Below, one piece after another: positions 56,996 to 64,000 of a stretch of DNA of 64,000 nt. This stretch comes from Streptococcus mutans (GTDB taxonomy: Bacteria > Bacillota > Bacilli > Lactobacillales > Streptococcaceae). Location of the stretch: positions 1,550,001 through 1,614,000 of the forward strand of contig NZ_AP019720.1 in the NCBI RefSeq assembly GCF_006739205.1, written 5' to 3'. Numbering within the stretch: the stretch's first letter is position 1; each line of letters opens with the position of its first letter. Both the position numbers and the translations under genes were made by a program. The notes under the pieces were generated by a model. That model saw only the letters and a list, made by a program, of their open reading frames with translations. It did not search any database and was not told the origin of the DNA.

Positions 56996-57221
56996 GAAAT
57001 TTTTCCTAACTTTATCTCTTTCTTCCAATAGTTAATGACGGATACTCCTCACTAAATAAGACTGCCTTATTAGCCATTACAAAGTGTTCCGTTACGACTG
57101 CATAGTCAGCTTAAGTGCCCATACCGTACAAAGCCTGTTTATAGCTTTTTTAAGTTTTGGAGCGAACAAAAGTATGCCTAAATTCCTTGATACAATCCGA
57201 TTAAAATACAGCACCACACAC

Positions 57222-57249
57222 TTCCTAATTTTGATCTTATCGTCTCACT
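57222..57249 (-). repeat. dispersed repeat, copy 2
   Basis: TTCCTAATTTTGATCTTATC and the following GTCTCACT match the 800-828 block (TTCCTAAAAATCGACCTTAT, CGTCCCACT) with few differences. A related arm (AGCAGGGGTAGGAAC on the minus strand) is inside the hairpin at 57349-57384. Confidence 0.5.
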
Positions 57250-57348
57250 TTTTGCAAAGTTAATTGGGTATTGACACAAACTTTCCTTCATGGAATTAGA
57301 CAGGGATTTCCGACCAACCGCTGTGTTAAACGGAAACCACTGCACAAT

Positions 57349-57384
57349 AAAAGGGCGGAACATTTTGTTCCTACCCCTGCTTTT
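57349..57384 (-). terminator. terminator-like hairpin after rny
   Basis: On the minus strand GGAACA-AAA-TGTTCC with flanking GGG/CCC and a TTTT tail follows the rny stop directly. Confidence 0.6.
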
Positions 57385-57385
57385 C

Positions 57386-58993
57386 TCATTTAGCATAATC
57401 AATCGCACGAAGTTCACGAATGACTGTAACTTTAATATTACCTGGATAATCCAAATTGTTTTCAATTTTTTCACGAACCTTGTGAGCTAAAATGGTGACA
57501 TCATCATCAGAAAGTTTTTCTGGTTGAACCATAATGCGTATTTCACGGCCTGCTTGCAAGGCATAGCTATTTTGAACACCATCAAAGCTTGTTGCTATTT
57601 CTTCCAAATCACGCAGACGTTTGATGTAATTTTCCATAGACTCATTGCGAGCACCCGGACGAGCTGAACTGAGCGCATCAGCAGCAGCAACTAAAACAGC
57701 AATGACCGATTGAGCTTCCACATCACCATGGTGACTAGCAATAGTGTTAATCACAACAGGATTTTCCTTGTATTTACGAGCAAATTCTGTTCCAATCTCA
57801 ACATGACTGCCTTCAACCTCACGGTCGATAGCTTTTCCAATATCGTGTAGAAAACCGGCACGGCGAGCTAAATCAACATTTTCACCTAACTCACTGGCCA
57901 AAAGTCCAGCTAATTTACCAACTTCAACAGAATGACGAAGAACATTTTGTCCATAAGACGTTCTAAATTGCAAACGTCCCATCAGTTTAATCAAATCAGG
58001 GTGAAGATTGGGAGCACCAATTTCAAAGGCGGCAGCTTCACCATATTCACGAATCCGATTGTCCATTTCCAGACGATTCTTCTCAACTAATTCTTCAATT
58101 CGAGCAGGATGAATACGGCCATCTTGGATAAGCGCTTCTAAAGTCATACGAGCAATTTCTCGACGAATAGGATCAAAGCCTGATAAAACAACCACCTCTG
58201 GTGTGTCGTCAATAATAATATCAATACCTGTCAAGCTCTCAAGCGTTCGAATATTACGACCTTCGCGGCCGATAATACGACCTTTCATGCTATCATCAGG
58301 GAGATGAACTGTCGTAATGGTCTGTTCAGCTACATAATCTCCTGCTAGACGTTGCATAGCTTGAGCTAACAAATCTTTAGCCGTTTTATCCGTTCTATCT
58401 TTGATTTCACGCTCTGCTTCTTTAATACGATTCGCAATATCATGTGCTAAATTTTTCTCTGTTTCCGAAAGAATAATACCGCGTGCTTGTTCTTGACTTA
58501 AGGACGCTATTTTCTCAAGTTCCTCAGCCTTTTTAACTTCTAATTGTTTAACTTGTAGTTCACGCTCATCAATATGCCTAGATTTATCGGATAGACTTTG
58601 CTCTTTACTATCAAGCAATTGTTCTTTGCTGCTTAGATTTTCATCTTTACGATCAAGAGATGCTGCACGCTCTGTCAAACGCGCATCCATTTGTTTGAGC
58701 TCTTGTCTTTCAGACTTAAATTCTTTTTCAATCTCTTCACGATATTTTCTAGCCTCTTCTTTTGCTTCTATAAGCAGTTCCTTTTTATAGGCCTTACTTT
58801 CACGTTCTGCCGTTTTTTTGATATGCTCAGCATCCATTTCAGCTTTACTGCGAGCATTGACAGCATCTTGTTCTGCATTTAAAAGAGTCAGTTCTGCGGT
58901 TTCTTTAGCTTTCTTTAAACGAGCCGAAATAACTGCATAACCAATAACCAAACCAATGAGGGAGAAAACAAGAGTTAAAAGAATATTTAACAT
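57386..58993 (-). CDS. rny: ribonuclease Y
   Basis: The 535-residue protein has an N-terminal membrane helix (about 3-22), a long coiled coil (about 25-200, rich in E/K/R/Q), a KH domain ([24 protein letters not shown]) and an HD nuclease domain with [10 protein letters not shown] and IASHHGDVE. It starts mRNA decay at the membrane. Start set at ATG 58993, length matches the family. Divergent from luxS. Confidence 0.96.
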   Translation of the reverse strand: MLNILLTLVFSLIGLVIGYAVISARLKKAKETAELTLLNAEQDAVNARSKAEMDAEHIKKTAERESKAYKKELLIEAKEEARKYREEIEKEFKSERQELKQMDARLTERAASLDRKDENLSSKEQLLDSKEQSLSDKSRHIDERELQVKQLEVKKAEELEKIASLSQEQARGIILSETEKNLAHDIANRIKEAEREIKDRTDKTAKDLLAQAMQRLAGDYVAEQTITTVHLPDDSMKGRIIGREGRNIRTLESLTGIDIIIDDTPEVVVLSGFDPIRREIARMTLEALIQDGRIHPARIEELVEKNRLEMDNRIREYGEAAAFEIGAPNLHPDLIKLMGRLQFRTSYGQNVLRHSVEVGKLAGLLASELGENVDLARRAGFLHDIGKAIDREVEGSHVEIGTEFARKYKENPVVINTIASHHGDVEAQSVIAVLVAAADALSSARPGARNESMENYIKRLRDLEEIATSFDGVQNSYALQAGREIRIMVQPEKLSDDDVTILAHKVREKIENNLDYPGNIKVTVIRELRAIDYAK

Positions 58994-59105
58994 GCTTTTA
59001 CCTCAAAATATTATTGGATTTCGATTAGAAAATCCAAATTATAGTTTATCATAAAATGCCATTTTCTACAATCTAAAATTATCAGCAACATTTTCTAAAT
59101 TATGA

Positions 59106-59118
59106 TATGATTATCATA
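59106..59118. promoter_or_regulatory. TATGAT-T-ATCATA palindrome upstream of luxS
   Basis: A perfect 6-1-6 palindrome lies 19 bases before the luxS ATG and overlaps a likely -10 region (TATGAT). An operator role is inference. Confidence 0.35.
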
Positions 59119-59137
59119 AAACTAAAAGGAGTTTACT

Positions 59138-59620
59138 ATGACAAAAGAAGTTACTGTTGAAAGCTTTGAACTTGACCACACTGCTGTAAAAGCCCCTTAT
59201 GTCCGTCTTATTTCAGAAGAGTTTGGACCTAAAGGCGATCTTATTACCAATTTTGATATTCGCTTAGTACAGCCTAATGAAGACTCTATTCCGACTGCAG
59301 GCCTTCATACTATTGAACATTTACTGGCTAAGCTGATTCGTCAGCGTATTGACGGGATGATTGACTGTTCCCCTTTTGGCTGTCGTACTGGTTTTCATCT
59401 CATCATGTGGGGTAAGCATACAACAACCCAAATAGCCACAGTCATCAAAGCAAGTTTAGAAGAAATTGCTAATACAATCTCATGGAAAGATGTCTCTGGA
59501 ACAACTATTGAGTCCTGTGGGAATTACAAAGATCATAGCCTTTTTTCAGCTAAAGAATGGGCAAAGCTGATTTTAAAACAAGGCATTTCAGATGATCCTT
59601 TTGAGCGTCATCTAGTGTAA
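59138..59620 (+). CDS. luxS: S-ribosylhomocysteine lyase LuxS
   Basis: The 160-residue metalloenzyme cleaves S-ribosylhomocysteine to homocysteine and DPD, the AI-2 precursor. Metal ligands His57 and His61 with catalytic Glu60 are in HTIEH; Cys82 (GCRTGF) is the catalytic Cys and Cys near 127 (ESCGNYKDH) the third ligand. AAAGGAG precedes the ATG. Single-gene unit ending in a strong terminator. Confidence 0.97.
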   Translation: MTKEVTVESFELDHTAVKAPYVRLISEEFGPKGDLITNFDIRLVQPNEDSIPTAGLHTIEHLLAKLIRQRIDGMIDCSPFGCRTGFHLIMWGKHTTTQIATVIKASLEEIANTISWKDVSGTTIESCGNYKDHSLFSAKEWAKLILKQGISDDPFERHLV

Positions 59621-59625
59621 AATAA

Positions 59626-59682
59626 AAATAGGATGGATACCCTAACTGCTACTGAGTAGTCAAGGGATATTCATCCTATTTA
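59626..59682. terminator. bidirectional terminator after luxS
   Basis: AAATAGGATGGATACCCT pairs with AGGGATATTCATCCTATTT (one mismatch) around an inner ACT/AGT stem. It lies between the convergent luxS and mapZ genes. Confidence 0.85.
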
Positions 59683-59780
59683 ATATTTGGTCTTAAAATA
59701 TGAAAAGATAACAATGTTTGTCTTTCTTAAGCAAATAATCCAAAGTATCTCTCTAACACTTTTAAACATCTCATTCTTTT

Positions 59781-61421
59781 TTAATAATCTAATTTATCCG
59801 AATGACCGGCGGCATTTCCCACAAAATAACCTGTTTTACAATTAATTGAGAAAAGGTAAGTCCCATCTGGCTTAAACATATTGTAATAACCATTACCATT
59901 GATAATATTAACTTTCTCAAGAATATAGTCATTACCTGTAATATAACCACGTTGTTGTGAAATAGCTACTATTTTTTCTAAAATACCTGCATTAAAGGCC
60001 CAAGCTGAATTGTTACTATCAGCAATCTTAGATTGGTCATAAGGAACTCGACTACGATCACGTTGCAGCTTAGAAACATCATAGTTGGAAATACCATAAC
60101 CAGAAGCACCTGCATTTGATGTCCCATTATTTGGAGCAGCAGGTGTACTTGGTGATGTGCTACCAGATGTATTATTAGATCCAGATGAGCCATTAGCTGG
60201 TATATTGGAGTCAGCAGCTGGAGCTTGAGCATTTTGATTACTGCCTTCAGTATTTGATGATGTACCGCTGTTAGCATTTGATGAAGCAGCTGAGCTTCCT
60301 GATTTCTTATTATTAGCTTCTAATTGTTTGCGTCCATCAGCAATGACAGATTTCAAAAGGGCATCTAATGTAGCATTTCCTGTATTTAAGCTCTTTTCTG
60401 AAATATCATCAAAATTAGCATTATCTTTAACAGCAGCTGCTTTTTTATCACCATTAAGAATGGCAGTTGTTTTAAATTTCCCATTTACAGCATTAATCGC
60501 TGAAATTTGACGCTTCAAGCTTTCATACTTCTTTTTAGCCTCGTCATAATATTTGCTGTCCTTAAGTTTTTTCAAATGTTTTTCTAATTTAGGCAAGTTA
60601 GCAAATTGATTGTTTTTTAACTTTGTTCTCTTTGCATCCGCAAAGAAAGCCGTATAAGACTTTTCAAACCTTTTAGAAGCTGCTGTAAAATCTGTTGATT
60701 TCTTTGTTGACGTTGATTTTGTTGTTCTCTTAGTTTTTGCTGTGTGATGGCTCAATTGATAAACACTGTATGTAGCACCAGCAGCCAATAAAAGTAAAAC
60801 AATAAATGATGCCATGATTACTTTTTTACGCTTATAAAAAGGCGGTTTTGTTTCATCATCTTCATCAAAATCTTCAGAATTCCCAACATCATCCTTATCC
60901 AAATCAGAAGTTGGAGCAGTCAAAAAACTAGACTTCTCCTCAGTATCTAATTTGGCAGTCTCTTGCGTATCTGACAAAGGAACATCATCAAATTCGTCTT
61001 TCTTCCAGATCTCCTGATTCGGATTGATAGCTGGTGCCACAATGGTATCTTCTAGGCTCTGCTCTTTAGCAGTGTCAGCAGAAATCGCTGATTCAGAAGG
61101 TATTTCTTCTTCTGGCTCCTCAATGGGATCAATTAAACCTGTGTCAACTAATTCCTGACGCTGTTGCTTAATAAAATTATCAAGTGTGCTAGTATCAATG
61201 CTTTCAAAATCATCACTGCTAGTATCAAATTTCCGTGCGGTTACTTCATCACGATGTTGCTTAATATAACGGTCTAGAACACTATCTTCTTCAGTTACAC
61301 CGGCCTTAATTTCGGAATCTTTACGAACTGCTTCACCAACTGTCATTTCCTTGGCATCTTGAAAATCAAGACTGTCTTTGCTCTCACTGTTTTCTATTGG
61401 ATTTTTTTCCTTTTCTGACAC
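59781..61421 (-). CDS. mapZ: MapZ (LocZ) midcell division-site protein
   Basis: The 546-residue protein has an acidic cytoplasmic part with two copies of an L-D-x-(F/Y)-I-K-Q-x-R-x-E motif (about 49-60 and 80-90), a membrane helix at about 201-222, a Lys-rich helical outside domain (KRFEKSYTAFFADAKRTKLKNNQFANLPKLEKHLKKLKD), a Ser/Gly/Asn linker and a C-terminal peptidoglycan-binding domain (GISNYDVSKLQRDRSRVPYDQSKIADSNNSAWAF). In streptococci MapZ marks future division sites, binds FtsZ and is phosphorylated by StkP/PknB. It follows the 23S methyltransferase gene by 15 bases. Confidence 0.88.
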   Translation of the reverse strand: MSEKEKNPIENSESKDSLDFQDAKEMTVGEAVRKDSEIKAGVTEEDSVLDRYIKQHRDEVTARKFDTSSDDFESIDTSTLDNFIKQQRQELVDTGLIDPIEEPEEEIPSESAISADTAKEQSLEDTIVAPAINPNQEIWKKDEFDDVPLSDTQETAKLDTEEKSSFLTAPTSDLDKDDVGNSEDFDEDDETKPPFYKRKKVIMASFIVLLLLAAGATYSVYQLSHHTAKTKRTTKSTSTKKSTDFTAASKRFEKSYTAFFADAKRTKLKNNQFANLPKLEKHLKKLKDSKYYDEAKKKYESLKRQISAINAVNGKFKTTAILNGDKKAAAVKDNANFDDISEKSLNTGNATLDALLKSVIADGRKQLEANNKKSGSSAASSNANSGTSSNTEGSNQNAQAPAADSNIPANGSSGSNNTSGSTSPSTPAAPNNGTSNAGASGYGISNYDVSKLQRDRSRVPYDQSKIADSNNSAWAFNAGILEKIVAISQQRGYITGNDYILEKVNIINGNGYYNMFKPDGTYLFSINCKTGYFVGNAAGHSDKLDY

Positions 61422-61436
61422 GCACTTCCCGCCTTT

Positions 61437-62591
61437 CTATCTAAGCACACGTTTGACACGTTGACCATAAAATTGATATAAATCAACTTTTAAGCTTCCA
61501 TTATAAAGCTTACGCTTTTTATCCGCTTTTCTACCAAATTTTTGTTCAAAATCAGTATCATTAGTCAAAATAAACTGACTCCATGTTTTTAAAGGAGCGA
61601 ATGTTTCACCCATCTCATTATACAAAATGTCAACTGCTTTGTCATCAAGCAATCTTTCCCCATAAGGTGGATTTGAAATGAGAACACCGTTGATTTTATT
61701 GGTTTTAAAGTCTTGAAGACGCATTTGTTTCAATTTGACAACATCTTCAAGACCAACTTCTCTAGCATTTTTCCGAGCAATTTCTACCATACGGCCATCA
61801 AAATCAAAGCCTGAAATATCAAGTTGAATATCATAGTCTGCTTGTTCATCTGCCTCATTACGAACCCGGGTGACAAGTGCCTCATCCACCCAAGGCCATT
61901 CTTCAAAAGCAAAATCACGATTAAATCCAGGTGCAATATTCATACCAATCATAGCAGCCTCAATACAAAAGGTTCCTGAACCACAAGTTGGATCAACAAA
62001 AGGCTTATCAGGAAACCAGTTACTTAAGAGAATAATAGCCGCTGCCATGTTCTCTTTGATAGGAGCTCCACCCTTTTCAGTACGGTAACCACGTTTGAAT
62101 AGACTTGGTCCTGTTGTATCGATCATAACTCTAGCCTGATCTTTAAGGAGAGAGATTTCTATTTTAAACTCAGGCCCATTTTCTGGCAGAGGTACACTGT
62201 CAGGTCTATGAAAATAATGTTGTAATTTCTTGACAACGGCCTTTTTCGTAATTCCTTGTATGCTCGGCTCATTATGTAACTTTGACTTGACGGATTTAGC
62301 CTTAGCAACAGGAAATTGGCAGCCCAAAGGCAAATAATTTTCCCAATCAAGAGCATAGACTCCCTGAAACAGTTCTTCAAATGTTCTGGCAGGGAATTCT
62401 CCCACTACAATTTTGATTCGATCTGCTGAACGCAGCCAGAGATTGGATTTAGCAATAGTCTCAATATTTCCTTTAAAAAGAACCCTGCCGTTTTCTACTT
62501 GACAATCAAGACCCAAGTTTCTTAATTCTTTACCGACAACAGCTTCAATACCTGCTGCTGCAGTTGCTACTAAATTGAAAGTTTTTTTCAT
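61437..62591 (-). CDS. THUMP-domain class I 23S rRNA methyltransferase (RlmL/YpsC-like)
   Basis: The 384-residue protein has a THUMP RNA-binding domain (about 45-160: LWLRSADRIKIVVGEF, FEELFQGVYALDWENYLP) and a methylase domain with VDPTCGSGTFCIEA, ISGFDFDGRMVEIA and catalytic SNPPYGERL. The family methylates 23S rRNA guanine at N2. Start ATG 62591. Gene order with mapZ is typical of streptococci. Confidence 0.9.
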   Translation of the reverse strand: MKKTFNLVATAAAGIEAVVGKELRNLGLDCQVENGRVLFKGNIETIAKSNLWLRSADRIKIVVGEFPARTFEELFQGVYALDWENYLPLGCQFPVAKAKSVKSKLHNEPSIQGITKKAVVKKLQHYFHRPDSVPLPENGPEFKIEISLLKDQARVMIDTTGPSLFKRGYRTEKGGAPIKENMAAAIILLSNWFPDKPFVDPTCGSGTFCIEAAMIGMNIAPGFNRDFAFEEWPWVDEALVTRVRNEADEQADYDIQLDISGFDFDGRMVEIARKNAREVGLEDVVKLKQMRLQDFKTNKINGVLISNPPYGERLLDDKAVDILYNEMGETFAPLKTWSQFILTNDTDFEQKFGRKADKKRKLYNGSLKVDLYQFYGQRVKRVLR

Positions 62592-62637
62592 GATTCCTCA
62601 CTAAAGACAATAAAAGCTAGCCAAAGCTAGCTCACCT

Positions 62638-63030
62638 ATTATGCAATTTTCTATAAGCCATGTTTTGTTCCAAAGGTGACTAGGTACCACCTTTTTTGAT
62701 AATCATCTGTCTACTGCTTATGCAGTCAGAAAAGACCGTTCTTTTTCCAGCTTTTCCATGCCCCTACCAAAGTTTGGGTTGCTAGCTTGAGGGGTTTACC
62801 GCGTTCCACCTTTTATGTTTCCATAAAAGCTACGTCACTGTGGCACTTTCAGAATTACTCCGGCCTATCAAAGACTTAGCCATTTTATCCGCCGTAATGC
62901 GCAAAGCACATCCCTAGACTTATTTTTTTGTCTAGCACAAACACTACTGGCATCACAGCCAGTGCTAGCATGGACTTTCCTCATGATAAAATTGCAATAT
63001 TTACCACGCGATTATCCAAAAATTGCATCG
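62638..63030 (-). ncRNA. rnpB: RNase P RNA (B type)
   Basis: On the minus strand the conserved block GAGGAAAGTCCATGCTAGCAC (about 62982-62962), the ACAGTGACGTAGC core (near 62840-62828), GGTGGAACGCGGTAAACCCC (about 62815-62795) and the 3' closing arm are in RNase P order. The ends pair (GCAATTTTT near 63024 with AAAATTGC near 62648). Length of about 390 bases fits B-type RNA of Firmicutes. Ends are approximate. Confidence 0.93.
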
Positions 63031-63040
63031 TTTTCTTAAT

Positions 63041-63379
63041 CTATTCGGTAATTTGTTTACCAAAAACTTCTTTTTCTAAACGACTGATACGTTTTAAAAT
63101 ATCAAAATTTGTAGCGGTAGTCGCCACACGACTAGAACTTACAGAAGCTGCTGGAGATACTGTTGTTTGAGCGGCCTCTTGACGTTTTTTAGCTTGTTTT
63201 ACTTCTTCTTTTAAGCGCGTATTTTCTTGACGCAATTCTTCGATTGTGGAAATATAGGTTTCATAATCCTTAATAATATCGTCAAGGAATTCGTCAACTT
63301 CTTTTTTATCATAGCCACGCATGCTAGATTTAAATTCTTGTTCAAAAATATCTTTAGGGGTGTACATAATACTTGCCAT
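63041..63379 (-). CDS. gpsB: cell-cycle protein GpsB (DivIVA-like)
   Basis: The 112-residue protein has the GpsB N-terminal coiled coil ([46 protein letters not shown]...) and the C-terminal trimerisation part ([18 protein letters not shown]), joined by an Ala/Ser/Thr linker. It coordinates septal wall synthesis with PknB and MreC in streptococci. It lies upstream of rnpB. Confidence 0.95.
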   Translation of the reverse strand: MASIMYTPKDIFEQEFKSSMRGYDKKEVDEFLDDIIKDYETYISTIEELRQENTRLKEEVKQAKKRQEAAQTTVSPAASVSSSRVATTATNFDILKRISRLEKEVFGKQITE

Positions 63380-63484
63380 ACTTTTATCTCTCCAAACATA
63401 TCATTTCGACCAGCTTACAGCTGTTCCATCATTTTTAATCATACAGAAAATTATTTCAAAAATCAAGTCTTTTATATTACAATT

Positions 63485-64000
63485 CTAATCAAAGTCCTGA
63501 ACGATGTCATCTAAATCTTCAAAAGTAAGCAGGCTCACAGGATAGTTATCCTTAGCTGTCATCATTTGATAAAGATATTTTAAATTCGTTTCCTTATCTT
63601 TATCATAAAATAGGTAAGCTCTATCCGTATTCTCCAACAAAAATTGATTATATTTTTTAAATTGATAGGAATTTTGATAACGTTTATAGCTACTTTTTAC
63701 AAAGTCTGTCTGTTTAAATTTAAAGAGCTTTTCCTGATTAGCTTCACTCCAGTGCTCTCCATGATTTTCAAAGGGAAAGATAGTAGCCAGTTGCATATCA
63801 TATTCTGTTTGGAGACTTAAAGCAACCTCTAAAGCCCAGTACTCAAAGCCCAAATTACCCATAAAAACAAACCAATCCACTCCTTCTTCAAGAAAATGAA
63901 TGAAGTCTCGCTTAATTGCTTTCTTGATAATTGTTATTTTAGGATCCTTATCCTGAAAAATTCCCAATTCAAAATTTTTATAACCCGTTACAAGAATTGT
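63485..64000 (-). CDS. YpsA-family (DUF1273) protein, start outside the window
   Basis: The frame extends to the window end; the visible N-terminus reads [17 protein letters not shown], so the initiator Met probably lies just past 64000. The 171 visible residues carry the SLOG-like YpsA pattern ([67 protein letters not shown]). YpsA affects cell division in Bacillus; the ligand is thought to be a nucleotide-type molecule. It lies next to gpsB, as in other Firmicutes. Confidence 0.88.
   Translation of the reverse strand, partial: TILVTGYKNFELGIFQDKDPKITIIKKAIKRDFIHFLEEGVDWFVFMGNLGFEYWALEVALSLQTEYDMQLATIFPFENHGEHWSEANQEKLFKFKQTDFVKSSYKRYQNSYQFKKYNQFLLENTDRAYLFYDKDKETNLKYLYQMMTAKDNYPVSLLTFEDLDDIVQDFD

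Noticed and set aside
57178..57474. 98-codon minus-strand frame between rny and gmk
   Set aside because: It overlaps the rny end in another frame and crosses the dispersed repeat and hairpin.
62928..63170. 80-codon plus-strand frame
   Set aside because: It lies inside rnpB and antisense to gpsB.

Overview
The window is low-GC Firmicute DNA whose gene content and order match the core genome of Streptococcus mutans or a very close relative. The markers are sepM-coaD-rsmD, a DpnII-type dpnM-dpnA-dpnB locus, comFA-comFC-hpf, cysK, a gldA/fructose-6-P-aldolase/glycyl-radical cluster, liaF-liaS-liaR followed by a HAD-cyclophilin fusion and an S1 protein, gmk-rpoZ-priA-fmt-rsmB-pppL-pknB, rny, luxS, mapZ, rnpB and gpsB. 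Most genes are on the minus strand.

Layout. 1-3.1 kb: end of a DUF975 membrane protein, a small monooxygenase, and a MerR regulator divergent from a dehydrogenase whose promoter has the 19-bp spacer and dyad of a MerR target. 3.1-12.4 kb: a heterodimeric ABC exporter, VanZ, RlmN, YutD, a nucleotidase, the CSP-processing protease SepM, CoaD and RsmD. 12.4-17.5 kb: accessory and decayed DNA, with oleate hydratase and a TetR regulator, a class II bacteriocin-like gene with a variant leader and a truncated second leader, an internally deleted methyltransferase gene and a repeat-containing lipoprotein. 17.6-23.2 kb: a galactitol/ascorbate-type PTS operon whose EIIA domain is fused to its regulator. 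23.4-26.1 kb: MmcQ-like protein, HAD phosphatase, DeoR. 26.3-29.2 kb: a GATC restriction-modification locus with a competence-type box between the two possible starts of dpnA.

29.4-33.0 kb: cell-envelope proteins, two of them sharing a repeated N-terminal motif. 33.1-37.4 kb: hpf, comFC, comFA, yigZ, cysK. 37.7-43.9 kb: anaerobic glycyl-radical cluster with its DeoR regulator and activase. 44.0-48.2 kb: lia envelope-stress operon. 48.6-56.9 kb: housekeeping operon ending in the PppL/PknB phosphatase-kinase pair. 57.3-64 kb: RNase Y, LuxS, MapZ, a 23S rRNA methyltransferase, RNase P RNA, GpsB and the edge of a YpsA gene.

Functional themes are competence and peptide signalling (SepM, ComFA/FC, DpnA, LuxS, bacteriocin remnants), envelope sensing and division (LiaFSR, PknB/PppL, MapZ, GpsB), and fermentative sugar or glycerol metabolism (PTS-aldolase operon, GldA/aldolase/glycyl-radical enzyme). 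All functional calls come from reading motifs; no database search was run.
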